Shown here in pieces: positions 42,748-52,700 of a stretch of DNA of 64,000 bases. The notes beneath the pieces are model-generated. The model searched no databases and had not been told where the DNA came from. It worked only from the letters and a program-made list of their open reading frames with translations. The DNA lies in contig CM030936.1 in NCBI GenBank assembly GCA_018136815.1, positions 3,268,474-3,332,473 of the forward strand. Reading direction: 5' to 3'. Within the stretch, counting starts at the first letter, position 1. Each line of letters opens with the position of its first letter. The position numbers and the translations under genes were made by a program. Origin of the DNA: Isochrysis galbana (lineage: Eukaryota; Haptophyta; Isochrysidales; Isochrysidaceae).

Positions 42748-44681
42748 TTAAACCTTTTAATAGTCTCACCGCACACGCGGCCGTGGACCCTCTACTTTCT
42801 ACTCACGTAGGAAAACTTTAATTCTACACCCCCACTCCCCCGGCCCTTCTCCCCCCGCCATAAGGCGACTCCCCCCGTGCACTACTAGGGGGATAGGGGT
42901 GAAGGGCTTAGATATGGTCCGGTGGCCCGCGCCTCCCCCCGGTGATCATTCCCCCCCTTCCTCCTGTGTCTCCGAGTGGGCGGCGGTCTCAGCCCCGACT
43001 TATCCTGTAAACAGGTGCGGGACTTACCTATTTTCCGGTGAGCGGAGCTCTCGCTCCGCCCACCCCCTTCTCCGCGCTCTCTCTCCCCTCTCCTGCAGGC
43101 ACGCGCGATGGCGCGCCTGCGGCAGGCCTCCAGCTGCTCCTGGCGACCCCTGGAGGCTCCTGGAGGCCAGCTCAGGGGGCAGAGGAGGCTGGGGCTGGGC
43201 CCTGGCCTCCCCTGCCTCTCCCTCGCTGGCGCTCCTTATCGCCGGGAGCCCGCAGCGCGAGCCCCGGCGGCGGTGAGAGAGCGGCGCGCCGCGCCGCCAT
43301 CGCGCTACGCCATGACAAGATGATTAAAAGATACCTAGGGGGCACTGCCACACAAGGCACACTAACGGTATAGAACCACACACAAATGGCACAAGACACC
43401 CTGTGATACCCCCTCCTAAGCGGAGTACGGATGGGATCCGAATGACGCTTACACAAATTGAACACAAATAAATGTCAAATGTGAATGGAAAAGCAAGTTG
43501 CAGCTTGGCCAACAAAAAGGGCCGATCTTTCCCAAAGGAACGACCCCTCCCAGCAGGGGAGAAGAGAGAAGGAGAAGAGACTGCGGCGCAGCCGAGCCAG
43601 TCAGATGGACCGACCCTCCCAGTCGGGGAGGAGAGAGAAGAGATGACCATGCAGCCAAGTGGTAAGAGGGACCGCGAACCCTCCAGCGAGGGAGCAGGCG
43701 AGTGGTCAAAGCGATGGACCCTCCCAGTGGGAGAGAGAAAGAAGACGGCGCAACCAAGCCTGTCAGATGGACCGACCCTCCCAGTTGGGGAGGAGAGAGA
43801 AGGTACGGCAGCGCAACAAACAACAAAGAAGAGGCCCAGCTGGACCCCAACTCTCCCAGACAAAAGGAAGGGGGAGAGGGGAGAGAAAGAGGAAGAGGGG
43901 CACTCACCCAGACGGGGCACTCGCCCAGCAATGAATGGATCGAGCAGCGATCAACAGGGGCAGCTCGCGCGAGCGCGCGCGAGCGAGGCGAGGCAATGCG
44001 GGCAAGGGGTGCAAACAAGCAAGGATCAATGAGATCCATCCCCTCCCGAGCAAGGGGCCCAGAGGGACCAGCTCTCCCAGAGGGGGAGAAAGAGAGGGAG
44101 AGAGGAGGGCTTGCTACCATGCGTCGCCATGCAGCCATGCAGCCCAAAGCGACTGCGCGAGCGCGCGCAGCTCGCGGCGGTCCGCGAGAGTCGGCTCAGC
44201 AAGCCCAGCCCTGCCCCTCTACCTGGGTGGGAGCTCCATATCGCCGGGAGCCCGCAGCGCGAGCCCCGGCGGCGGTGAGAGAGCGGCGCGCCGCGCCGCC
44301 ATCGCGCTACGCCATGACAAGATGATTAAAAGATACCTAGGGGGCACTGCCACACAAGGCACACTAACGGTATAGAACCACACACAAATGGCACAAGACA
44401 CCCTGTGATACTCCTGAGCCTCTGGGCCCCCCAATCTGCACCTGTCTGCCTGTCGACCAGGGGGGGAGGGGGGGTTGGAGCGATGGGCTGGTCACGAGGG
44501 GCCAGGATGGGCGAATGGGGCGAGCCTGTGGGGAAGGGAGTGGGTCAGTAGGGCAGTGGCCTCCTGGCAAGCCATCAGGCGTGCCAGGAGGATGGGTGGT
44601 TCCTCCCCCATGGCAGGGGAGGAGTGGAGAGAGGGGGGGGCTCGTGCCCCCCCATGGGTCAACCAAGTATAAACTTAGTTG
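42748..44681 (-). mobile_element. S1 retroposon copy carrying a nested TRIM
   Basis: Flanked by a perfect 18-bp target duplication ACTACTAGTAGGTGTGTA (42730-42747 and 44682-44699). Minus-sense: it begins CAACTAAGTTTATACTTGGT (right end), has the splice-like core at 43005-43027, and ends in the LINE-like tail at 42748-42900. An LTR element (43237-44410) interrupts it; without that insert and its duplication the S1 copy is about 755 bp, close to the copy at 19127-19878. Confidence 0.88.
43237..44410. mobile_element. Miniature LTR element (TRIM) with 172-bp identical LTRs
   Basis: LTRs at 43237-43408 and 44239-44410 are identical over 172 bp and are flanked by the 5-bp duplication CTCCT (43232-43236, 44411-44415). 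The uninterrupted site is visible in the S1 copy near 1550. The LTR starts TATCGCCGGG and ends CCCTGTGATA, so its ends are TATC...GATA rather than the usual TG...CA. The 830-bp interior has no convincing coding region; it contains several imperfect copies of CCTCCCAGT-GGGGAGGAGAGAGA (near 43545, 43610, 43720, 43783, 44070). Identical LTRs imply recent insertion; it must be mobilised by another element. Confidence 0.88.
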
Positions 44682-44699
44682 ACTACTAGTAGGTGTGTA

Positions 44700-46131
44700 G
44701 CTAGCCCAAAATCTTCAGGTGTTTTTTTATGTTGTACCCGCCGACTTACTCAACCACAATCCACAATCAATTGTGATAAAGTGTGGCGGTGACCCCTTGC
44801 TAGCTTGCTTGCCCCCTTTTCCCTTTTCCCTTTTGTTTGAGGAGTTCATAGTTATTCATTTATAGTTCATAGCTCATTTTTTTCTCCGCTAAGGGAAACG
44901 TGAAACGTGACGCACGTTATCACTCAGTGTCACTCACAACAAAAGCAAGTTTTGACAAGTTGGGCCAGGGGCCAGGGGAAGGGCAAGAAAGCAAGGCAAG
45001 TTAGGTGACTTCTCGGAGCTCGGAGCAAGTCTGGTCAAGGGCAGGGGACCAGGTTCTAGTAGAGCGCGTGGGACAGCCGTAGGCAGGCCCATACCGAGTA
45101 GGGAGACAAGGGCTGGGTGTAGCATGGTCTTAGCGAGCGAGATCAGAGGACCCCTAACCCATAACACCTAATGAAGAGTACACCACAAGGCACATGAGGA
45201 CTACGAGTCCCTTCTACTACACAACTCCAGACGACGTCGAAGGAAGAGGAGAAGGGTATTTCCGTCGACGCACAAGCCGCAGCCGGCGCGTCGACGGAAG
45301 GGGCGCGGGGCTCGTGGACGGCGCTCTCCCTCCTTCGGCTCTCTCTCTCCTCTCTTCCCTTCGGGCACCGAGGCTCCCCCCCCCCCCCCCCCCCCCTTCT
45401 CTCTTATGGCTCTCAACCCGCCACTTCAAGAATTTCCCCCCTTCTCTACATTCGTATCAAAAAAATTTTCGTTCTGGCTCTCCGTCTCTCTCGCTCATTC
45501 TCTAGAGATCTCTCCGTCTCTCTCCCTTCCGTTGTCCGTGCGCACTCTCAAATTTTTCAACCCGCCTCTTTTCTCAGCTTCCATCTATCTCTTCTCCTTC
45601 AATCCCGAGTCTCTCTCTCCTCTCTCCTCTACATATCCTCTGTGCTCTCTGCTGCTCTCTCTCTCCTCTCTCTCTCCTCTCCCTGCTCTCTCTCTCCCCT
45701 CTCTCGCTCTCCTCTCTCCCTGCTCTCTCCTCTCTCTCTCCACTCTCTCCTCTCTCGCTCCTTGTGTTTTCCCCTATCGACACCAAGCTGGGGCTCTCAG
45801 GCTGCTAGCCCAGCAGGAGGAGTCGCCTCTCTCCAGAGATATACTCCTCTCCCTCTCCCTGTTGCCCCGCGACACACCTCTCTCCAAGCCTGTACTTTTA
45901 CATCCCGCGTGTGAAGATCTCTCTCTCTTGGAACCCCCCCGCGCCGCAAGAGCCCACACACGCCACCGCCCCCCCCCCCCCCTCTCTCTCACATACACCC
46001 GACGACGACACCCCGCACCAGAAGTATCTCCTCCTCCCCCCCACCCCCACCTCACCTCTGCTCTCTTCTTCTCTCTTCTCTCTCCTCGACTCGGGAACTC
46101 CCTCCCCTCCCCCCCCCCCCCGGCCCGGGCG
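44700..46131. other. Gene-poor stretch and pyrimidine-rich leader
   Basis: 44700-45190 holds no gene. From about 45380 to 46130 the plus strand is almost entirely C/T (CTCTCC units), with C runs at 45380-45395, 45970-45982 and 46110-46122. It is probably the promoter/5' UTR of the RpoZ-like gene; the open frame through it is compositional, not coding. Confidence 0.6.
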
Positions 46132-47374
46132 ATGTGGCTCGCCGGCCCTCTCCTCTCCACCGCCGTACTCCTGCCCCGCGCAGCGCGTGCTCCCGCGCCG
46201 CGCATGGGCGTCTCGCCTGATCGGATGCCCTCGCAGGGCATGCTTTACGACGGATGGGGCAAAGAGCAGCTTGTTCACCTCAACAACTCCTGTGCTCTCA
46301 TCGACAAGGGGTATGAGCGAGGCCTCAACCGCTTCGAACTCGCCATCGCCATCGCCCGGCGGGCCAAAGAGAGCGCATACGCAGCGGTCGAGGTGGGCAC
46401 CATCTTTTGATTCGCCCGACCCCCTCTTCCCCCCCTATCCTTTCATTTTTTTCACCTTCGTGTCTCGCCAGTTTGCGCACTATAGGCCCACTCTTCAGTG
46501 TGCACAAGCGCCCAGCCTTGCACGGGCAGTGTACACTGACGCCGTCCGTGATAGAGCGTATGACCCTCTCCGAATCCGCCCCAACCGGCCGTCGCAGGAG
46601 GCCCCGCTTGGAGTGCGCAGCCATGGAGGCATTGCGCACCGACCTCGCAAGTCGCACGTTGTCCGCGCGATGCAGGAGCTCCGCGATGAGGCTGATGCGC
46701 TGGGCGTGCTGCAGCTCACCTCGGCACCGCCAGACGCTCCTGGCATGGCCTCCACAGGCGGGCTGGCGCCATCGCCGCCGGAGCAGTTGCGGAATTCGGA
46801 GACGGCGCCGCGTGATGGTTTTGCTGCGGGTGGAAGCGGTGGGTCGGCCTCGGCTCCACGAAGCCACAACAAACGGGGCAATCCTGCAGCTCCTCCCCAC
46901 GAATCGCTCGACGGCGATGGTGGCGCGGCCAAACTTGAGGACATCAACCAGCTATTGCTAGCCTCGGAGACCGCCGAGATGGAGTCCGCAGCCAAGCCAG
47001 CAGCGGCAGGCGCTCGAGGGAATGGCCTGGAGCGCGGCGGGTCGGGTAAGGATGATGGGCTGGAGGCCCTGCTTGCAGGGATTGCGAGCATGGACCTTGA
47101 CGAGGATTTCGATGATGACCTCGACCTCGATTTTGGTGATTTTGATCCCTCTTTTCTAGGCGGCGACGACGCCCTCGTCGGCGATAAGCCTGCTGCCAAG
47201 AAGTCACCCAATGCGGGCGCTGATGTCGCACTGGATGGTGCCACAAGGGGAGGTGGCGGACTCGAGGCGCTGTTGGGGCTGGATGGAGCAGATGATGATT
47301 TGCTCGGCGATGATGAGCTGATCGATGATGAGAAACTACTCGAACTACTTGGCGGTGACGCTTCCCAGCTTTAA
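46132..47374 (+). CDS. rpoZ: RpoZ-like (omega) subunit of plastid RNA polymerase, nuclear-encoded
   Basis: Two exons: 46132-46392 and 46472-47374, intron 79 bp; an acceptor at 46498/46499 is an equal alternative that keeps the frame. The product is 387 (or 378) aa. The start MWLAGPLLSTAVLLPRAARA is a hydrophobic signal followed by Ala/Arg/Pro residues, as in two-part plastid targeting of algae with complex plastids. The omega/Rpb6 core is GLNRFELAIAIARRAKE followed in exon 2 by RPRKSHVVRAMQELRDEADA, corresponding to the cyanobacterial NRY...RAK and KPV.RAI.EM.DE blocks. Omega helps assemble the beta-prime subunit. The C-terminal 170 residues are unusual: strongly acidic, Gly/Leu-rich, with repeated short motifs (DGLEALLAGIASMDLDEDFD, GGLEALLGLDGADDDLLGDD). 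Identification rests on two short motifs, so it is probable rather than certain. Confidence 0.6.
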
Positions 47375-48349
47375 TGTTTGTGAACATCCGTCTTCATTAT
47401 CCGTCTACGCAAACTGCTCTAGTCTCTGGCCTCACCCGCACTCGCGGCAATTCGGAATGTTCGGGGGAGTGAGAGTTGCGATTCCGTGTGCGAGTGTTGC
47501 CTTGCAGGTTGACCTTCCCTCACAAGGGAGAAAGATGATGTCATTGACAACGCACGCGCGATTTGATATTAGATGCGGGTCCAGTAGGCATCGCTCGAAT
47601 ATGTACTTGTCTATCCCCGAGCCGATGAAACGCGAGCATGTTGTGCATGCGCACATGGTTTCGAGGTTGTTTGCCGTGTTGTTGTGCAAGTTGGGGATGG
47701 GACGTTGCACGCTCTTGAAGCACTCGAATGCGCGTCGTGCTATTGGTGCGTAATAAAAAGCCGGACCATGGACCGGTGCACGGCGGTCGCGCGACCCCCC
47801 CTGGAAGCGGCGCCACGGGCGGGCCCTGTCTGGTGTCTGGGCGCTTGGCTGGGCCCCTATCCCCTATTGCTATCTAAATAAAAAAATACATCTGAAGATT
47901 CAGGCTACTACCACTAGCTATAAACGGCCACGCACTCACGGTACCGACTCACGCCATCGCCATCGCCTATACCCCAGAACCAGAACACACCCACTCCCTT
48001 TACATTGCCCCCTTCATTCCTTTCTTTGTCTTTGGTATCGGTATCGGGTGGGGGGGGCGGGGGGAGGGGGGCGCGTGCACTACGTCGGGCCAAGCGCAAG
48101 GGGCGGGCTGGGGCAGACCTGTTGTTGGGTATTCATGTGGCAGACAAACGTGAACGCTTACTGCATATTACCTAGCGTGCGCCCCCGGTGGGTCTCGGCC
48201 CCCGCCTTTTGAGTCGTTTTCGTCTGGCGCCGCGCTTTCTTTCGCGGTGCCTGTCTGTCGCTCCCGCTCATGCTAGGATACTACTACTACTACTAGTAAC
48301 TAGTAATGAAATAACTGAGCGTTATTACCACTACTCCCACTAAACACTA
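47375..48349. other. Intergenic stretch, nothing recognised
   Basis: 3' flank of the RpoZ-like gene and unassigned sequence; a G run occurs at 48049-48070. Short frames have no family motif. Confidence 0.4.
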
Positions 48350-48485
48350 AAAAACTTCTTGCTAATAATAATCTCGCCACGCGCGCGGCCTTGCACATTT
48401 TTATCTCGTAGCCACCTCGCTTCCCTTACCACTCCCCCCCACCTGCCTTGCGGCTCGTCCCCTTGTGCTCTACTTAAGGGCTCGG
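48350..48485 (-). repeat. Solo LINE-tail copy
   Basis: AAAAAACTTCTTGCTAATAA ... CTCGTAGCCACC ... CTTGCGGCTCGTCCCCTTGT ... CTACTTAAGGGC matches the LINE tail in reverse complement. Confidence 0.7.
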
Positions 48486-48609
48486 TGTGTGGGGCTTCCG
48501 GTCGCGGGAAACTCGAGACTCGAGACCCGAGTGCACGCGGGGAGAAGCCCGCACGACCGCGTCGGCGGGCCGTATGGCGTATGGCGACAGGTCGTAGCAC
48601 ATGTGCCGA

Positions 48610-48765
48610 TGGGCGCTATCGCGACGGGCAGTATCGTGTATCGTGACGGGTAGTATCGCGATTGGCAGTATCGTGATTGGCAGTATCGCAATGAGCGATA
48701 CCACGATGAGCGATATCGCGCGATGAGCGATATCGCGACCGGCGATACGAAGATTATCGCGGCGG
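48610..48765. repeat. Degenerate tandem repeat of TATCG units
   Basis: About nine imperfect units of 14-17 bp built on (C/G)AGTATCGTGATTGG and its near-complement GAGCGATATCGCG. The first part reads AGTATCG and the second GCGATA, so the array is partly self-complementary. Confidence 0.7.
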
Positions 48766-49349
48766 TGAGCGTGTGAGCGTTGACATGGCGCCATAATCCA
48801 CTGGTACGATGTACGATGGCGTTGCATGCGTGTCATGGCCCGGCCACCAGGCTCTAGAGTCACCACTGCGCACCATGCACGCGATTACGCCAAGCGGGGG
48901 TCCGGAAGTAGCATCGGCCCTTCTTCGCTTCTGCTTAGCCCCCCGTGGGCGCGTGTGGTGGCCCTCCCTCCCTCTTCGCCTGATTCCGCAGAAGTGATGC
49001 GAGCGCGCAAGATGGTGCGGCTCCGCGTCACTGACGAGTCGAGTCATGCCGCCTTGGCTGAAGAAGAAGTGGAGGCGGAGATGCGAGCGCAGGTGCAAAT
49101 TCGCAGGCGGAAGACGGAGGTGGTGGCGGTGGCCAGACTGTGGGGCGCCAAGCAGCTATAGTAGCCTATCCCCTATGTTTGAGAGTGAGTGTGAGTGCCA
49201 TTACGCCATTACTTGTTCTTGTTCCTGGACTATTAACAATCGCAATGACAAATACAACGTTGGCAATGACAATGTAGGCGCTGTTGCGCTGTTCATGGTC
49301 GCTCCGGCTAGGGATTTTATGATCTCCGGCGGAGGCTCGTTCCTCGTAT

Positions 49350-49450
49350 GCCTGGCGACCAGGGACCAGGACCAGGGATGGGGGGGAGGTCAGCTCGAAG
49401 GCAAGCCCATCGCGGGCGTGGGATTGCCGAGTCGCGACCCGCGCCCACTA
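49350..49450. repeat. S1-related fragment abutting the gap
   Basis: GGCGACCAGGGACCAGGACC then GGGATGGGGGGGAGGTCAGC resembles the fragment at 35395-35430. It ends at the N gap, so its relation to the retrotransposon on the other side is unknown. Confidence 0.5.
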
Positions 49451-49550
49451 NNNNNNNNNNNNNNNNNNNNNNNNNNNNNNNNNNNNNNNNNNNNNNNNNN
49501 NNNNNNNNNNNNNNNNNNNNNNNNNNNNNNNNNNNNNNNNNNNNNNNNNN
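49451..49550. other. Assembly gap (100 N)
   Basis: One hundred N bases; the exact round number suggests a gap of unknown length. The missing sequence should contain the 5' LTR and gag region of the Ty3/gypsy element that begins right after it. Confidence 0.99.
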
Positions 49551-49551
49551 A

Positions 49552-49745
49552 TGGCGACCGCGCAGCTCAAGGGTTCGTTCTCCCGGACGTTGCCCTCACG
49601 GTGAACAGCACCCTGGCTGACACTGGAGCGGGCCCGTCAGTAATCACCACTGCTCTTCTCGATCGACTACCTGAAGACGCTTGCGTCGAACGCGTATCGG
49701 ACGCTACCGTCCCAACCTACATGGGCCGGACGGCCTTCCTCTCAT
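49552..49745 (+). pseudogene. Chromovirus protease N-terminal part, other frame
   Basis: Right after the gap, frame 2 reads VNSTLADTGAGPSVITTALL, the retropepsin active site (DTGA). The rest of the protease (HSFAVIEGNAMLLLGNDFLA) is in frame 1 of the long pol ORF. The two join only through a frame change between about 49700 and 49735; I see no clear slippery heptamer there, so a mutational indel is more likely than programmed frameshifting. Confidence 0.7.
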
Positions 49746-52700
49746 CACTAGGGGCCGGGCTAGCCTCGTCTTCTCCTTGTCCGGTCGCCTCTTCCGTCAT
49801 TCGTTCGCGGTCATCGAAGGAAACGCGATGCTTCTGCTCGGGAACGATTTTTTGGCCGCCCACTCCGCTACCATTTCTCTCGACGCCGCGAGCTCGGAAG
49901 GAAGCCTCCGCCTCCGTCCGGCCTCTGGCGATTCAGAAGACTCTTCAAGAGTCCTTTCCGAATGTGTAGTCAGAGTTTCCACGGCGCCGCCCCCAGTCGC
50001 GGACGCCGGCTTCGTCGGAGCTATCTCGATGTCACCCGGTCAGCCGCTGACTGTCGACTTTCTGGAGAGGTCGACGGCAACACGAGAGATCCCGGCCGGA
50101 TCGGAGGGTGAGGCTGCTGCTGATGCTAGACAGCCACTCTATACACCTCTCTTTGAGTCTGCCGACGAGTTTGCGGCCAAAGCTCCGGCGTCTACCTCGT
50201 CCGAATATCTTCTCTACACGGAGCAAGCGGTGACGATTCCTGCCTTCCACCGCGCAACCATCTGGGTCAGGGTTCCGCTAGCTCTCCGAGATCATTCGGA
50301 CTGCGCGATGCTGGTCGACCGCCTACCAAATCGCGAGGCTCTCGATTCGTCTCCTCTCGTAATGCCCACGGTGGTCACGCCCACGGAAGATCATCGCATC
50401 GCGGTGACGATCGTCCACACCGGGGTCAATGCGCTGACCCTGCCGTCTCTGCATCCGATAGCTTCGCTCCAGGTGCGTTTCAAGTTGCACCGGGGCTGGA
50501 CTCCGACTGGAAGCGAGGGGGATGGTGACCCTGTCACCGCGCTGAGCGAGGAGCAACGATCTCTACTCGACTCAGCCACCATCGATCCAGACCGGCTTCT
50601 TTCCGACGATCAACGAGAAGAAGTACGCCAACTCTTGGCCCGGCGCATCAAAGCTTTCGCGTTGCACCCGGGGGCTCCAAACCATACGCACGTTCTCGAG
50701 GTGGAGTTGCCACTCAACCCCGGCGCTGTTCCTCACCGGCACGCTCCGTCTAGAGTGGGCCGCGCAGGCGAGCTCATCATAGAAGAGGAGGTAGCCAAGA
50801 TGGAAGCCGCCGGCATTATTCGCAAGTCAAATTCGGCTTGGGCTTCCCGAGTAGTCCTGGTCAGCAAGAAAGATGGCTCCGTTCGATTCTGCGTGGACTA
50901 CCGCGACACGAACGCCAAGCTACGCGTCGAGGATAGCCCTCTACCCCTCATTGTGGAGGCTATCGATAGGCTAGCGTCCGGCCAAGGGCCGCTCAGTTCT
51001 CTCTTCTTATGTACTCTCGATTTAGCCTCTGGTTTTTGGGGCATCCCGATCAAAGAATCGCACAAACATATCACCGCTTTCACTACCCACCGCGGCAAAT
51101 ACGAGTTCAACTTTCTACCGTTCGGCATCCAATCAGGTCCCTCCTACATGTGCCGCTTGATGGACATCGTTCTCGGTGCGCTAGCGTGGGAGATCTGCAT
51201 GCCTTACCTCGATGATGTGGGCATCTGGTCAACGGGCGTGGGTCCTTCCGAAGAGGCCAGGGCACAGGCTTCGTTCGAGCAAATGCTTCACCGGCTAGAC
51301 CTCGTTCTCGAACGGCTAGAGTGGGCCGGTCTGACCTGCAAGATGTCCAAGTGTGTCTTCTTTGCCACCTCTACGGAGTACCTCGGTCACGTTGTCTCGA
51401 GGGAAGGTCTCAAGATGGACCCGAAGAAGGTCGCAGCTGTCGCCGACATCGACCCGTCATCCATCAACTCCTTGGAAGCGGTTCGATCTTTCCTCGGCCT
51501 TTGCTCCTACTATCGTCGATTCATTCGCCAATTCGCCGCTAAGGCTGCTCCTCTCACTGCCCTCACGCGGAAGGGCTGCGACGTGGCAAAGGAGTCCCAG
51601 TCCGAGGAGTGTCGCCGAGCTATCCAAGAGCTCAAGACAGCGATCACTTCGGAGCCCGTCTTGACTCCACCCAAGGATGATCGGCCCTTCATCGTCAAGA
51701 CCGATGGGGCTAGCAAGTTGGGTATCGCCGGCATCCTCTCGCAGCTAGGAGACGATAACCGTGAACGAGTCGTTGGGTATTACGCTCGCAGTCTCACCTC
51801 GGCCGAACGCCATTGGACGGTGACCGAGATTGAGCTCTTGGCTGCCCTGGAATCAATCCGAAATTGGCGACCCTACCTTTGGGGGCGTCGGTTCAAGTTA
51901 GTCGTTGACCACTCTGCGCTGCGATGGCTGCATACCATGAAGGATCAAGTAGCCGGTGGGCCAGCCTCTCGGCTGACTCGGTGGGCTCTCAAGTTGGCTG
52001 AGTACCGGTTCGATGTCGAACATAAACCAGGAGCTGTTCATCAGGATGCTGACGGGCTGTCCCGGCTAGCATCCCTGGAGCCGGAACACGAAGATGAACC
52101 ACTCGCCGGCCCAGCGCCGCTAGCGGTACGTGAGCCTAGCTCAGAGTCTCTAGCCGAGCATGAACGGTCTCATCCGGTGGCTGCCATCACGCGCTCCGTA
52201 GCTACGGCGCGAGGGCTTCAAGCTTTGGATCGATCTCGTCGTCGAGCCTCCGATTCCGGGCCCGCCATCCAGTCCAGTTATTTGGCCCCGCGTACGCCGA
52301 CTTCCGAAGAGATGAAAGCGGCCCTGGCGGAAGATCCGTTCGTAGAGCCACTCCTGGGCTCAGGAGAGACGGCCAACCACGAGCCATCAGGCCAAGGGTC
52401 GCCTCCGCCAGCCGCCGCCTCAGGCCCCATTGTCGAAGATGATTCGTGTTCCAGTCCTGTCGCTCCCGCTCCCGCTCCCGCTCAGCCATCCAAGATGTTT
52501 CGCCGTTTCGTCGTTCACGATGGGCTCGTCTACTATCGCACCGTTCCTGACTCCACCGACCCGGACTCGCTAGTGCTCTATGTTCCGCCCTCGTTGCGGT
52601 CTCGCTACCTTTTTGCCTACCACGATCGCTCCGGTCACCTTGGAGTTTCTCGTATGTCCGGTCTTCTTCGTACTCGGGTATACTGGCCGGGCATGTCTTC

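Noticed and set aside
43472..44325. Coding region inside the TATC/GATA TRIM
   Set aside because: Open frames are short, overlap in all three frames and derive from purine-rich repeated units; no gag or pol motif is present.
45406..46131. Long Ser/Leu/Pro frame upstream of the RpoZ-like start
   Set aside because: It is the translation of a CT-rich leader; the natural start MWLAGPLL lies at 46132.
48610..48765. CRISPR-like array
   Set aside because: Units are contiguous and degenerate without unique spacers, and the genome is eukaryotic.
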